Positions 1 to 9,367 of a stretch of 64,000 nucleotides of DNA are shown here, one piece after another. Position 1 is the stretch's first letter. Every line of letters starts with the position of its first letter. The position numbers and the translations under genes were made by a program. The notes under the pieces were generated by a model. The model was not told where the DNA came from. It saw nothing but the letters and a program-made list of their open reading frames with translations, and did no database searches. The stretch lies in contig JAHEGG010000002.1 of NCBI GenBank assembly GCA_024639845.1, forward strand, positions 58,507 through 122,506. The letters are read 5' to 3'. This DNA is from Microbacteriaceae bacterium (GTDB lineage Bacteria > Actinomycetota > Actinomycetes > Actinomycetales > Microbacteriaceae).

Positions 1-1
1 G

Positions 2-75
2 TAGGCCCCGTCGGGATCGAACCGACGACCCACGGATTAAAAGTCCGTTGCTCTAACCAACTGAGCTAGAGGCCC
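2..75 (-). tRNA. tRNA-Lys (anticodon TTT)
   Basis: The reverse complement folds as a 74-nt cloverleaf. The acceptor arms GGGCCTC and GGGGCCT pair, with a G·U closing pair and discriminator A. The D-arm, the anticodon loop CTTTTAA and a T-arm with GGTTCGATCC are all present. The anticodon TTT reads lysine AAA/AAG codons. CCA is not encoded. Confidence 0.95.
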
Positions 76-134
76 AAGCGAAACTGCGCGCACCCGATAG
101 GCGCAACGCACTAACCAGAAAAGTTTACTCTAGG

Positions 135-371
135 TCAACGCTTGAATGGACAGTGCCGACAAGCCATCGCACAACACTTTCCTTGATCGGCAAGGGTCTT
201 GGCATTGAACACGAATAGCCCGGTCACTGGGTCTGTGTAGCCATGCTGACCGATAGCAATCGAGATTCGATGCCGTGACATGATTTCGTCGAAGTTCGGG
301 TCGCAGACATTCAAGCGATCTGGATGTGGCTGGTCCAGTTCTCTAGGAAGCTTGCGTTCGATTTTCGACAT
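135..371 (-). CDS. DUF5522 family small cysteine-rich protein
   Basis: A 78-residue soluble protein. The N-terminal half carries an HPDRLNVCDP segment. The C-terminus carries CCAMACRHCPFKR, a Cys/His cluster of the kind that ends DUF5522 proteins and could bind a metal or an Fe-S cluster. That ligand role is inferred from residue spacing only, and the family has no established function. It is the last gene of the minus-strand cluster, about 50 nt below glpK, and probably shares its transcript. The ATG is the only reasonable start. Confidence 0.75.
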   Translation of the reverse strand: MSKIERKLPRELDQPHPDRLNVCDPNFDEIMSRHRISIAIGQHGYTDPVTGLFVFNAKTLADQGKCCAMACRHCPFKR

Positions 372-420
372 AGTTTTGAAAGCCTAGAACGCGCGTCCCA
401 TGATGCCCAGTAGACACGCC

Positions 421-1884
421 TTAGTTGTCGAGGCGAGTTAGCGCTTCGCGCCAAGCATCCGCACCTTTTTGATCAAACGCGCCAGGAGTGAACGTTGAGC
501 GCACCGGATTCAGCCGGGCAAGCTCATCGACCGAAGCCCAAATTCCGGCTCCAAGCCCAGCCAACAAGGCTGCTCCCAATGCGGTTGATTCGAGGTTCGC
601 GGGTCGCTCGATAACGCATTGAAGTTGGTCGGCCTGAAGCTGCATCAACAGATTATTGGCCGCAGCGCCGCCATCCACACGAAGACGAGCGGCCGGCACC
701 CCAGCATCCGCGTTCATCGCTTTGAACACCCAATAAACCTGATAGGCGATTCCCTCAAGCGTTGCGCGAGCGATATGCGCCCTGGTAGTTCCACGCGTTA
801 TGCCCTGCAGGCTGCCTCGAACTTCCGGCTGCCAGAAGGGTGCGCCGAGACCGGTTAGAGCCGGAACGAAAGTCACGCCCCCGCTGTCTGGCGCGGATGC
901 AGCGAGCTGCTCAACATCGCTTGAACTCGAGATTATGCCGAGCCCATCTCGCAACCACTGAACGGCAGCCCCTGCTACGAAGACCGAACCTTCGAGCGCA
1001 TATTCGAGGCGGCCGTCGGGGTGCTGCCAGGCAACGGTTGCAAGAAGTCGGTTCTTGCTTTCGGCGATGCGGTCTCCCGTATTCATCAGCATGAACGCGC
1101 CCGTGCCATAGGTGCACTTGGCGTCGCCAACCTCTATGCAACCCTGGCCGAAAAGCGCTGCCTGCTGGTCACCAGCCATGCCGGTGACGTCGAGTTCGAG
1201 ACCCAGAAAAGACGGGCCATAGGTCTTTGCCAGCCTGCCATAGTTTGGCACTACTCTTGGCAGAGCGACCCGCGGCACCTCGAACAACTCGAGCAGCGAG
1301 TCATCCCAGTCGCCGGTTTTTAGGTTGAAAAGCTGTGTGCGAGATGCATTTGACGCATCGGTGATGTGTTCCCTTGCGCCTGTCATGCGCGCCACCAAAT
1401 AGGACTCGATGGTACCGACGGCGATTGACCCCGCTTCGACACCGCGCCATATTTCTGGGTGATTGCGCTTGATCCAAAGCAACTTGGATGAAGAGAAATA
1501 CGGATCGAGCGGCAGGCCGGTCAGGCTCTGCACTCGTTCAGCAACATCTGCAAACTTTGGTTCGTTCAATAGGGCTGAAGTTCGGCGATCCTGCCACACG
1601 ATTGCGTTCAACGGTGACCGCAGGGTTTGCTTGTCCCAGAGCACCACGGTTTCGCGTTGATTGGTTATGCCGATGCAGGTGGGGGCGGTAGGAGTCTCGG
1701 TGAGCACGCTGCGCACCACGGTCAGCACGGCCTGCCAAATTTGTTCTGGGTCGTGTTCCACCCAGCCGGGTTGCGGATAGTGCTGCTCGAACTCGTTGTA
1801 GGCACGGGCTAAGGTGCGACCATCCGTGTCAATGATCAGTGCGGTGATACCGGTGGTGCCTGCATCGATTGCCAAAATCGCCAT
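421..1884 (-). CDS. glpK: Glycerol kinase
   Basis: A 487-residue FGGY-family carbohydrate kinase that phosphorylates glycerol to sn-glycerol 3-phosphate with ATP in the cytosol. The N-terminus AIDAGTTGITALIID is the phosphate-1 loop. GITNQRETVVLWD and the WQDRR segment bind glycerol, and GMAGDQQAALFGQ starts the C-terminal ATPase half. DGGAAANNLLMQLQADQLQ is the family signature. The length is slightly below the usual ~500 residues but complete. No glpF or glpD is adjacent. It lies 21 nt below the EamA transporter, so co-transcription is likely. The assignment rests on whole-protein FGGY similarity with glycerol-type motifs. Confidence 0.93.
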   Translation of the reverse strand: MAILAIDAGTTGITALIIDTDGRTLARAYNEFEQHYPQPGWVEHDPEQIWQAVLTVVRSVLTETPTAPTCIGITNQRETVVLWDKQTLRSPLNAIVWQDRRTSALLNEPKFADVAERVQSLTGLPLDPYFSSSKLLWIKRNHPEIWRGVEAGSIAVGTIESYLVARMTGAREHITDASNASRTQLFNLKTGDWDDSLLELFEVPRVALPRVVPNYGRLAKTYGPSFLGLELDVTGMAGDQQAALFGQGCIEVGDAKCTYGTGAFMLMNTGDRIAESKNRLLATVAWQHPDGRLEYALEGSVFVAGAAVQWLRDGLGIISSSSDVEQLAASAPDSGGVTFVPALTGLGAPFWQPEVRGSLQGITRGTTRAHIARATLEGIAYQVYWVFKAMNADAGVPAARLRVDGGAAANNLLMQLQADQLQCVIERPANLESTALGAALLAGLGAGIWASVDELARLNPVRSTFTPGAFDQKGADAWREALTRLDN

Positions 1885-1905
1885 GACCGCTCCCTAACTC
1901 AAAAC

Positions 1906-2829
1906 CTAGTGAACCATCGGGTCATAACCCGGCACAACGGGATTCGAACCAGCGTCGGATTGTTGAATCTTGCCTTTCGTTGGCCATTCGACCACAAACA
2001 TGGCCACCACCATCAGCGAACCACCGATGACGGTGCGAAGTGACAGCACCTCTTGACCGAGCATCACTGCGAAGAGAGCGGCGAAGATGACCTCGCTCGT
2101 GAGAATAATTGCGACTCGAGATGCGTCCATGATTGACTGCGCCCAAGTTTGAACGAAAAATGCGATTGCTGTCGCAAACACCGCGCAAAACAACACTGCG
2201 TTCCAAACGTCTGTGTCTGGTGGTGACTGAAAGCCAGGGTCGCTGGTATTGAACAGCGCACCAATCCAGCAGACCACGGCAACGGTGGCAAGCTGTACCA
2301 CCGTGAGTGCATAGGTGTCACGGCCGGGGCTCCAACGTCCCAGCCCAACAATGTGGAGGGCAAACAAAATCGCGCAGGCAAGCAGGCTAAACGTGCCGAC
2401 ATCGAAACCGAGCCCACCGAGGGTGATTGTTGCCAGTCCGATGGTCGCCAGGATGACCCCCAGCAGCACCTTCTTGGCTACGACTTGTCGCAACAACAGC
2501 CACGCGAACACGGGCGTGAGAACGATGTAAAGGCCGGTGAAGAAACCCGTGATGGCAGCGGTTGACAGCTCGAGTCCGATGGTTTGAGTGACATAACCCA
2601 GGCCCAGCGCAAGGCCTAACAGAACCCCGCGCACCATGAAGTTTCGGTTGAAGTGGCGAATCAGTTGCGGTCGAATCGCAAACATGAGAACCGCGGCGAT
2701 GGTGAAACGCAGAGCGAGAAAATCGAAATAGGGCTGACGCTCGATGGCGTCTTTCATCCAGACGAATGCGAAACCCCAAGAGGCGGCTACGCTTACCAAA
2801 GCGAAGACGGCTAGGGAGTTTCTTTTCAT
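1906..2829 (-). CDS. EamA/DMT-superfamily transporter
   Basis: A 307-residue polytopic membrane protein with about ten hydrophobic helices in two repeats, the EamA (drug/metabolite transporter) layout. The first repeat starts around residue 7 (ALVSVAASWGFAFVWMKDAI). Conserved helix-loop signatures such as GLYIVLTPVFAWLL and LTSEVIFAALFAVMLGQE close each half. Members export metabolites, amino acids or drugs, and the substrate cannot be read from sequence. The C-terminal ~25 residues are polar and probably cytosolic. The gap from the upstream SDR gene is 9 nt, which supports one operon. Confidence 0.88.
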   Translation of the reverse strand: MKRNSLAVFALVSVAASWGFAFVWMKDAIERQPYFDFLALRFTIAAVLMFAIRPQLIRHFNRNFMVRGVLLGLALGLGYVTQTIGLELSTAAITGFFTGLYIVLTPVFAWLLLRQVVAKKVLLGVILATIGLATITLGGLGFDVGTFSLLACAILFALHIVGLGRWSPGRDTYALTVVQLATVAVVCWIGALFNTSDPGFQSPPDTDVWNAVLFCAVFATAIAFFVQTWAQSIMDASRVAIILTSEVIFAALFAVMLGQEVLSLRTVIGGSLMVVAMFVVEWPTKGKIQQSDAGSNPVVPGYDPMVH

Positions 2830-2838
2830 CCCTAGAGT

Positions 2839-4353
2839 CTATTTGCGCTTATTGCCGAGGGCGACCTGCTTTACCATCGAAGGAAAAACGATTCCGTGCA
2901 TCGGCCAGACGCTCGCCCAATAGAGGTGACCAAGTAGCCCTCTAGGGGCATAGATCGCTCTCTGGGTAACTCGTGTGCCGGTCGCGGTCTTTTCGAGCCG
3001 GAACTCGAGCCAGGCGAGCCCAGGCATTTTCATTTCGGCACGCAGCCTGAGCAAGTTAGGCCGATCGATCGCCTCGACTCTCCAAAAGTCGAGCGCTTCC
3101 CCTTCGATTAGGTGGTTCGGGTCGCGACGTCCGCGGCGAAGTCCCACACCGCCAACGAGTTTGTCCATGAGCCCTCGCAAACGCCACGCCCAGGTCGCGG
3201 TCGAGTAGCCGTTGTCGCCACCGATTGACTCGACTCTCGCCCAAACCTCATCAATCGAGTCGGTCGAATCGACCGTCCGCACGTCTTCATAAAGAGTTCC
3301 GCCAGCCCAGGCTGGGTCGGTGGGCAATGGGTCTGAAGCTGTGCCAGGCACAGAGGCGTTAGTCCAGCGTGTTTCTACGTTGGCATCTTTGATGCGCTTT
3401 AGGGCCAGTTGGACGGCTCGGGCAAAGGGCGTGAGTCCGCCGACCGGGTCTGGAATCAGATCTCGGATTCGTGCATCCCTGGCGACAACCTCGTTTTTAA
3501 GACTTGCCACCAGTCTCTTGGCGAGCGTATAGGGCACGGGGGTTACCAGACCTACCCAGCCGGAGGATAGCCGCGGAGTGAGAACCGGAATCGGAATGAT
3601 TACGCGCTTACGCAAACCAGCCGCGGCGGCGTATTGCATCATCATCTCTCGATAGGTGAACACCTGGGGCCCACCGATGTCGAAATAGCCGCTGATCTTC
3701 GGGTCAATCGCGGCAGCGCCAACCAGGTAACGCAAAACATCGCGAATGGCAATCGGCTGAATTCGATTATTTACCCATTTAGGAACGGTCATGATGGGCA
3801 GGCGTTCGGTCAGGTAGCGCAGCATCTCGAATGACGCGCTGCCCGAACCAATCACGACACCGGCGCGTAATTCGATGGTTGGCACCCCGGATGCTCGCAA
3901 AATCTCGCCCGTTTCGGTGCGGGCTTTGAGGTGCGGCGAGAGGTTTTCGGTGTCGGCAATGATGCCGCCCAGATAGATCATTCGCGAGACGCCGGCAAGA
4001 TTCGTGGCAACTGCAAATTTTGTCGCCAGCGATCGTTCTTCAGCCTCGAAGTCGTCTTTGCTCATCAGAGCGTGCAAAAGGTAGTAGGCAACATCCACGC
4101 CGGCCAGCGCGCGATTCAAGGTATCTACGTCGTGGGCATCGCCCGAGGCCACCTCAACCTGACTAATCCAAGGATGATCGCTGAGCCGTTCAGGGTGCCG
4201 CGCGAGTATCCGCACTCGATAGCCGTGTGCAAGCAATTCTCGGATCAATCGACCACCGATGTAACCCGTTGCACCCGTAACTAGGCAAAGCGCAGGCTTT
4301 CCATCTTTGCCGGTGAATACCGGCAAATCTGCGGCTACCGACTCTTGGTTCAC
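2839..4353 (-). CDS. SDR-family NAD(P)-binding oxidoreductase with DUF2867 C-terminus
   Basis: A 504-residue protein in two parts. Residues ~20–300 are an atypical SDR/NmrA-like Rossmann domain starting LVTGATGYIGGRLIRELL, with the nucleotide-binding GxxGxxG. Residues ~340–495 resemble DUF2867, a lipid- or polyketide-binding-like fold. The arrangement matches YbjT-type proteins of actinobacteria. The natural substrate is unknown. A classical YxxxK catalytic pair is not obvious, so it may bind NAD(P) for a sensing or isomerising role. Its start overlaps the stop of the DUF1684 gene by 4 nt (ATGA), indicating translational coupling. Confidence 0.85.
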   Translation of the reverse strand: MNQESVAADLPVFTGKDGKPALCLVTGATGYIGGRLIRELLAHGYRVRILARHPERLSDHPWISQVEVASGDAHDVDTLNRALAGVDVAYYLLHALMSKDDFEAEERSLATKFAVATNLAGVSRMIYLGGIIADTENLSPHLKARTETGEILRASGVPTIELRAGVVIGSGSASFEMLRYLTERLPIMTVPKWVNNRIQPIAIRDVLRYLVGAAAIDPKISGYFDIGGPQVFTYREMMMQYAAAAGLRKRVIIPIPVLTPRLSSGWVGLVTPVPYTLAKRLVASLKNEVVARDARIRDLIPDPVGGLTPFARAVQLALKRIKDANVETRWTNASVPGTASDPLPTDPAWAGGTLYEDVRTVDSTDSIDEVWARVESIGGDNGYSTATWAWRLRGLMDKLVGGVGLRRGRRDPNHLIEGEALDFWRVEAIDRPNLLRLRAEMKMPGLAWLEFRLEKTATGTRVTQRAIYAPRGLLGHLYWASVWPMHGIVFPSMVKQVALGNKRK

Positions 4354-5111
4354 TGGTCTTGCAAACCGGAGGAGGTGACTCTAAACGGGGGAGTCTTTTC
4401 GCCGCCTTCGATGGCAACGTTCAGATAGTTTTCGCGAGGTGCGAGGGGGCAGGTCGCGAAGTCGGTGTATGAGCAGGGAAAGTTTGCCGACTTGTTGAAG
4501 TCGATCGACCACTGGTCACCCTCGATGTTGGTCGCACTGACCGATCGGCCCGTTCCATAGGTGCTCTTGCCCGAGGTCGCGTCGCGAAAAATCACCCACA
4601 GGGCTTTAGGGTCTGGTCTTTTGAACCCGATTAGTTCGAGGGTTTCACCCTTGAGTTCGAATCGAAGGCGACCCGGCGATTCGTAATTGTTGCCTAGCTC
4701 CCCAGCAAAAGAGGACACCCCGACCTGCTTCTCATCGGCCACCAGCGTTGCCGTCACCGAAAGTTGTGGGTCGTAGTCAAATGTTTTGGCGCCATCAAAT
4801 CGGCTAAGAGCAGCCGAGTTAGGGTTGCGCGGACGCAAAATGATTCTTCCCCCGCGACTTGCAATCTCAAGAACGCCAGAACCGGTGGGCTCGGTGATTT
4901 CGCTTCCGAGTGCAAGATTCCAGACTCGTTCATCGGCGCCTTCGAACCCAACGGCGTGAACCTCGTGGTCCATCGCCCACCAAGAGCCCGTCACATCATC
5001 GAAGGTTTGTGGGGTTTCGTCGAGCCAGTTGATGCTGGTCACGGCTAGAAAACCGGTCGGATTACTCCATTGAGCGTTGCGCGAATCAATCCAGGTTAGA
5101 AAATCGTTCAT
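4350..5111 (-). CDS. DUF1684 domain-containing protein
   Basis: A 253-residue soluble protein without signal peptide or membrane helix. It has the DUF1684 layout. An N-terminal segment opens FLTWIDSRNAQWSNPTGFLAV. A β-rich core follows with a WVIFRDATSGKSTYGTGR-type block. The C-terminal third carries ANFPCSYTDFATCPLAPRENYLNVAIEGGEK, close to the family pattern N-P-x-C-x-Y plus C-P-x-P-P-x-x-N-x-L. The biochemical function of the family is unknown. It overlaps both neighbours by 4 nt, so it belongs to the ppk1 operon and is probably made in fixed ratio with them. Confidence 0.85.
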   Translation of the reverse strand: MNDFLTWIDSRNAQWSNPTGFLAVTSINWLDETPQTFDDVTGSWWAMDHEVHAVGFEGADERVWNLALGSEITEPTGSGVLEIASRGGRIILRPRNPNSAALSRFDGAKTFDYDPQLSVTATLVADEKQVGVSSFAGELGNNYESPGRLRFELKGETLELIGFKRPDPKALWVIFRDATSGKSTYGTGRSVSATNIEGDQWSIDFNKSANFPCSYTDFATCPLAPRENYLNVAIEGGEKTPPFRVTSSGLQDQ

Positions 5112-6052
5112 TTCTTCTTTTCTATGACGGGGCTGTGTATCTCTAACCCCGCGATGCGCCGCTTGCTTCCCTTGGGTTGCGCAACATGGACCACAAGCAT
5201 CGAACCGGGTTCTAGTGCCCTGGCCTCGTGGATCAAAATCTCTTGCCTTGGCGTCGCAAGTTTGCTGATTTCATCAAGGATGGTCGGCAGCGCCGGTCGG
5301 TGGCTGCATAACACCGTTGATTTTCCGTCTGCAAGTAACTTTTCCACCACACGAGCAGTGCGCTGGGGTCCGTTCTTGTTCGAGAACTCAGTGAGCTGAC
5401 CACGTTCGATGATGGGCAGCCCCTTGGCGTCGGCAAAGGGGAATACGGTCGTTAGGCAGCGACGCCACGGGCTCGTCACAACTCGCTTCGGGGCAAACGC
5501 CGCCAGAAGGGGCACTAGTGCGCGCGCTTGGGTGAGTCCGACCGCCGTCAAAGTTCGCTTGCCATCTTCGCCTGACCAATCGCTGCGAGGTGTCGCTTCA
5601 GCGTGACGCAACACAATGAACGGTTTGGTGTCGAGCATTGAGTTTTTGCGAAGCTCGACTAGTGCATCCAGGTATTCGAGGTCCTGTTTGTAGGTCATCT
5701 TGGTGCGAACTTGGTCGACGTTGAACCACTCGACACTCTCGACCTCTTCGTCTGGTTTGAACGTCGACTTCGCAAGGGCCGATTCGCTCACCCTTGCGGC
5801 CCAGTAGTGCACTTCTTTGTCTGCTCCGTTAGCCAACTTATATTGCTGAACGCCGAGCTTTACTCCGAGTCGTATCTTCAGACCGGTTTCTTCACGAATT
5901 TCCCTCACGGCCGCCTCGGGCAGACTTTCGCCGGCGTCCACCTTGCCCTTTGGCCAAGACCAGTCGTCATACCGCTTTCGGTGAACCACCGCCACTAAAA
6001 GCTCACCTTTAGCTTCACGCCAGCACAGTGCTCCGGCCGCGAAAACGGTCAT
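5108..6052 (-). CDS. Nudix hydrolase–histidine phosphatase fusion (MutT1-like)
   Basis: A 314-residue two-domain enzyme. Residues ~1–135 form a Nudix hydrolase with the box GESLPEAAVREIREETG, complete with the catalytic REEXGxE-type core up to the final residues I can see. Residues ~145–300 form a histidine-phosphatase (phosphoglycerate-mutase-like) domain starting VLRHAEATPRSDW, with the phospho-accepting His. Mycobacterial MutT1 has this architecture and cleaves 8-oxo-(d)GTP and diadenosine polyphosphates. The same activity is inferred here. It lies 3 nt below ppk1, a neighbour pair also known in mycobacteria, linking nucleotide clean-up with polyphosphate metabolism. Confidence 0.9.
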   Translation of the reverse strand: MTVFAAGALCWREAKGELLVAVVHRKRYDDWSWPKGKVDAGESLPEAAVREIREETGLKIRLGVKLGVQQYKLANGADKEVHYWAARVSESALAKSTFKPDEEVESVEWFNVDQVRTKMTYKQDLEYLDALVELRKNSMLDTKPFIVLRHAEATPRSDWSGEDGKRTLTAVGLTQARALVPLLAAFAPKRVVTSPWRRCLTTVFPFADAKGLPIIERGQLTEFSNKNGPQRTARVVEKLLADGKSTVLCSHRPALPTILDEISKLATPRQEILIHEARALEPGSMLVVHVAQPKGSKRRIAGLEIHSPVIEKKK

Positions 6053-6055
6053 GCC

Positions 6056-8170
6056 TTATCTGCTCCGCTTGGCAGAGATGCGGCGCATCAACTCGTCTTG
6101 AACCTCAACCAATGGCTTGCCGTTTTCGTCGATCTTGTGACGGGTCCAAACGCCGTTTGAGGCGAGGTGCCAGGACTGCGCAGAATCGCTCATGGCCAGT
6201 TCGAAGAGTCCCTCAATTTCTTGCATGTGATCTGGCTGAACGAGATTCACTAGGGCTTCGACCCTTCGGTCGAGGTTGCGGTGCATCATGTCGGCCGAAC
6301 CGATGTAGTAGCGAGGGTCGCCCGCGTTCACAAAGGCGAATGCTCGCGAATGCTCCAGATAGCGCCCAAGAACCGAACGAACACGGATGGTCTCGCTCAA
6401 GCCAGGCACGCCGGGTCGGAGCGAGCACATACCTCGAACAAAAACGTCTACTGGCACTCCTGCCATACTCGCCCGATAGAGCGCATCGATGATTTTTTCA
6501 TCGACGAGCGAGTTGACTTTGACCTTGATACCCGAAGTTTTGCCGGCTTGTGCGTTCTCGATCTCGGCATCAATTCTGGCGATTAGGCCATCTCGAACTC
6601 CGTTAGGTGACACCAGCAAACTCTTGAACGAGGCATCGGGGGCATAGCCACTTAGTTGGTTGAACAGTCTGGTTAGGTCTTCGCCAACCGCCTCACGCGC
6701 GGTCAACAGGCCATAGTCCTCATAGAAACGAGCGGTCTTGGGGTTGTAGTTTCCGGTTCCGATGTGGCAATAGCGACGGAGTTTGCTGCCCTCTTGGCGG
6801 ATCACGAGCGATAGCTTGCAGTGAGTTTTGAGCCCGACGATGCCATAAACAACGTGCACACCGGCCTGCTCGAGTTTGCGAGCCCACGTGATGTTGTTCT
6901 GTTCGTCGAATCTTGCCTTGATCTCAACCAGTGCAAGCACCTGCTTGCCCGCTTCTGCCGCATCAATTAGCGCGTCAACAATTGGCGAGTCACCGCTGGT
7001 GCGATAGAGGGTTTGCTTGATGGCTAACACGTTCGGATCGGCAGCCGCTTGCTCGAGAAACGCCTGTGTTGAGTTACTGAAACGCTCGTATGGGTGGTGA
7101 ACCAGCACCTCGCGCTCGCGAAGCACCTTGAAAATATCTGCCTTCTCATCTTCGGCGTGAGTCAAATAGCGGTTAGTGACCACCGGATGAGGTGGAAAGT
7201 GCAACTCGGAGCGCTTGATCGCCGAAACTTCGAAAAGACCGGTCAAGTCAAGCGGCGCAGGTAGGCGATAAACATCCGTCTCTTCGATGTCGAGTTCGCG
7301 AACCAGCAGTTCTAGCACTGTCGGGTTGATGTCGTTTGCAACCTCAAGTCGAACCGGCGGGCCAAATCGACGACGCAAGAGTTCCTTTTCGAGCGATTCC
7401 AGTAGGTTTTCCGACTCGTCTTCATCAACCTCTAGGTCTTCATTGCGAGTCACGCGGAACGTGTGGTGCTGAAGCACCTCCATCCCAGGAAAAAGGTGAT
7501 GCAAGAACTGGCCGATGACCTCTTCGAGAGGAATGAAACGCGGCGAAGTTGAAGTCGCGCTGCCTTGGATTCGAACAAAGCGCGGCAACAGTGGTGGCAC
7601 CTTCAGGCGAGCAAACTGCTGCTTTCCGTCTGGGCTGCCGAGCATCACGGCCATGTTTAGCGACAGGCCCGAAATGTAAGGGAAGGGGTGAGCCGGGTCG
7701 ACGGCCAGCGGAGTCAAAACCGGAAAAATTTGGTTTTGAAAATAGTCTCGAAGTTCGGTCTGTTCGTTGTCTGAAAGATCATTCCAATGCTCGAAATTGA
7801 TGCCCTTCGACCGCAGTGCCGGCTCGATTTGGTCGTGAAACAGTTTTGCGTGGCGCTCTTGCAAGCGGTGTGCTTCTGCGCTGATCTGTTCGAGCACAAC
7901 CTCGGGTGCTAGGCCAGAGGCCGATGGAACTGAGATTCCGGCAGCCATACGCCGTTTGAGACCTGCGACTCTGACCATGAAAAATTCGTCGAGATTTGAA
8001 GCGAAAATGCTCAAAAAGTTGACGCGTTCCAGAAGGTAGAGGCTTTCATCCTCGGCCAATTCGAGCACGCGCTGGTTGAAAGCTAGCCAACTCAGTTCAC
8101 GGTCAAGAAAGCGATCGACAGGCAAATCGCCAAAGTCGGGCAGCTCGATGGCCATGGTTTCGTCAGACAT
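6056..8170 (-). CDS. ppk1: Polyphosphate kinase 1
   Basis: A 704-residue enzyme that reversibly polymerises the γ-phosphate of ATP into inorganic polyphosphate. The four-domain PPK1 layout is intact. The N-domain starts [17 protein letters not shown]. The head domain follows. The two C-terminal phospholipase-D-like domains contain [21 protein letters not shown], with the histidine that is autophosphorylated, and an [19 protein letters not shown] block. The length is typical. It begins a run of genes with 4-nt overlaps or very short gaps and sits 44 nt below the GlnR-like regulator. The ATG at 8170 fits the conserved N-terminus. Confidence 0.95.
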   Translation of the reverse strand: MSDETMAIELPDFGDLPVDRFLDRELSWLAFNQRVLELAEDESLYLLERVNFLSIFASNLDEFFMVRVAGLKRRMAAGISVPSASGLAPEVVLEQISAEAHRLQERHAKLFHDQIEPALRSKGINFEHWNDLSDNEQTELRDYFQNQIFPVLTPLAVDPAHPFPYISGLSLNMAVMLGSPDGKQQFARLKVPPLLPRFVRIQGSATSTSPRFIPLEEVIGQFLHHLFPGMEVLQHHTFRVTRNEDLEVDEDESENLLESLEKELLRRRFGPPVRLEVANDINPTVLELLVRELDIEETDVYRLPAPLDLTGLFEVSAIKRSELHFPPHPVVTNRYLTHAEDEKADIFKVLREREVLVHHPYERFSNSTQAFLEQAAADPNVLAIKQTLYRTSGDSPIVDALIDAAEAGKQVLALVEIKARFDEQNNITWARKLEQAGVHVVYGIVGLKTHCKLSLVIRQEGSKLRRYCHIGTGNYNPKTARFYEDYGLLTAREAVGEDLTRLFNQLSGYAPDASFKSLLVSPNGVRDGLIARIDAEIENAQAGKTSGIKVKVNSLVDEKIIDALYRASMAGVPVDVFVRGMCSLRPGVPGLSETIRVRSVLGRYLEHSRAFAFVNAGDPRYYIGSADMMHRNLDRRVEALVNLVQPDHMQEIEGLFELAMSDSAQSWHLASNGVWTRHKIDENGKPLVEVQDELMRRISAKRSR

Positions 8171-8214
8171 GCATTCAATACTGCCACGAATGGCTTACTG
8201 CAGGTAAATAGAAC

Positions 8215-8895
8215 CTAAACGGTGACCGACTGGTCTTCTTTGGCAATGTTGAAGCAATAGCCCCGGTTTCTGACCGTGCCGATTAGTGCTTCAAGGTCGC
8301 CGAGCTTGGCGCGCAATCTACGCACGTGAACGTCGACGGTGCGCGTGCCTCCGAAGTAGTCGTAGCCCCAAACTTCGCTCAGTAGTTGCTCGCGCGAAAA
8401 TACCCGCCCAGGATGCTGCGCTAAAAAGCGCAAAAGTTCAAACTCCTTGAAGGTCAGGTCCATCGGTTTGCCGTGCACCTTGGCCGAATAAGTTGCATCG
8501 TCAATCACCACGCCAGAGGCACTGATGGTTTCATCAGCGCTGCTGAGGTTGGTGCTTTTGTCTATGGCAAGGCGAATTCTTGCGTCGATTTCGGCTGGTC
8601 CTGCCGATTCGAGAATCACATCGCTGGCACCCCATTCGCCAGAAATCGCTGCCATTCCGCCTTCGGTGACGACCACCACGAGAGGTGCCGAGAGACCCGT
8701 GGTGTTCAGGAGTTTGGCTAGTGATTTAGCGCCAGCAAGGTCGCGGCGTGCATCCAAAAAGATTAGGTCTGCAGCGGGGGCGTTTACGAGGCTGGCTGGT
8801 TCGGCCACGATCTGGCGAACTTTGTGAGGCAGAAGGGCGAGGGCAGGCAGAACATCGGAGTCGACCGCGGCCGACAAAACCAATAGTTGAGCCAT
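8215..8895 (-). CDS. GlnR-like OmpR-family response regulator
   Basis: A 226-residue regulator with an N-terminal receiver-like domain (~1–115) and a C-terminal winged-helix DNA-binding domain (~125–220, [31 protein letters not shown]). The receiver is atypical. One aspartate ([10 protein letters not shown]) is visible, but the usual acidic pocket at the N-terminus is replaced by small residues ([11 protein letters not shown]). This is how GlnR-type orphan regulators look, which control nitrogen and other nutrient genes in actinobacteria. No kinase gene is adjacent. Position immediately upstream of ppk1 suggests, but does not prove, control over polyphosphate genes. Confidence 0.82.
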   Translation of the reverse strand: MAQLLVLSAAVDSDVLPALALLPHKVRQIVAEPASLVNAPAADLIFLDARRDLAGAKSLAKLLNTTGLSAPLVVVVTEGGMAAISGEWGASDVILESAGPAEIDARIRLAIDKSTNLSSADETISASGVVIDDATYSAKVHGKPMDLTFKEFELLRFLAQHPGRVFSREQLLSEVWGYDYFGGTRTVDVHVRRLRAKLGDLEALIGTVRNRGYCFNIAKEDQSVTV

Positions 8896-8960
8896 AACAA
8901 TCTCCGATGGGTTACCCCAAGTTTAGCCAACCTTTAGCCCCAGTAGGGCAAGATGTAACT

Positions 8961-9218
8961 GTGAAGCGAGCTTGGGTGCAAATTATTTCGATTTGGTTCG
9001 TGGTGGCAGTTGTGACCGCGTGGGTTACTGTCGTCGCCCCTCACGAGGATGCTCTTGCTTGGTATGGCGCAATACTCGCCGGTTCGATAGCGACCGTCAG
9101 CCTCATTCATTTGGTAAAAGCAAGCGCAAGTGGCATCGTGCAAGAACTCATCTATGTGGCCGGTGGCAGCTATCTGATTCTCACGCTGGCCAGCGGCTAC
9201 CTATTTCTCGCTGGCTAA
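8961..9218 (+). CDS. Small three-helix membrane protein
   Basis: An 85-residue protein if translation starts at the GTG at 8961. The track's longer version (from 8907) begins only 11 nt from the divergent regulator's start and lacks conserved-looking sequence. Three hydrophobic helices fill most of the protein (IISIWFVVAVVTAWVTVV; YGAILAGSIATVSLIHLV; LIYVAGGSYLILTLASGYLF). I recognise no family. It heads a plus-strand run into the 36-aa protein, the nitrobindin-like gene and ygfZ. Confidence 0.7.
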   Translation: MKRAWVQIISIWFVVAVVTAWVTVVAPHEDALAWYGAILAGSIATVSLIHLVKASASGIVQELIYVAGGSYLILTLASGYLFLAG

Positions 9219-9243
9219 TCTGACCTGCACGCGCCTTGCGAGA

Positions 9244-9249
9244 TAAACT
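9244..9249 (+). promoter_or_regulatory. Putative -10 box of a leaderless promoter (TAAACT)
   Basis: TAAACT ends exactly 6 nt before the ATG of the 36-codon gene, so transcription would begin at or next to the A of ATG. A weak -35-like CTGACC lies 18 nt upstream. The same hexamer precedes metG and gpmA at a similar distance. Confidence 0.5.
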
Positions 9250-9255
9250 TTTGGC

Positions 9256-9366
9256 ATGATCCTCGCAGCTGAAATATTCTTCACCGGACTCCTTGTGCTT
9301 GCCGCTCTTGCCATCGCCGGCATTTCGGTTCTAGTTCTATACAAGCTCTTCAAGGGCCAGAAGTAA
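9256..9366 (+). CDS. 36-residue single-span membrane protein (too short for the ORF track)
   Basis: ATG at 9256 opens 36 codons ending with TAA at 9364–9366. The peptide begins MILAAEIFFTGLLVLAA and ends VLYKLFKGQK: one long hydrophobic helix followed by a basic tail, as in small type I/III inner-membrane proteins. Codon use looks like the neighbours. It has its own TAAACT -10 box at leaderless spacing and stops 1 nt before the TTG of the next gene. I know no function. The tight spacing suggests it is translated together with the nitrobindin-like gene. Confidence 0.65.
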   Translation: MILAAEIFFTGLLVLAALAIAGISVLVLYKLFKGQK

Positions 9367-9367
9367 G

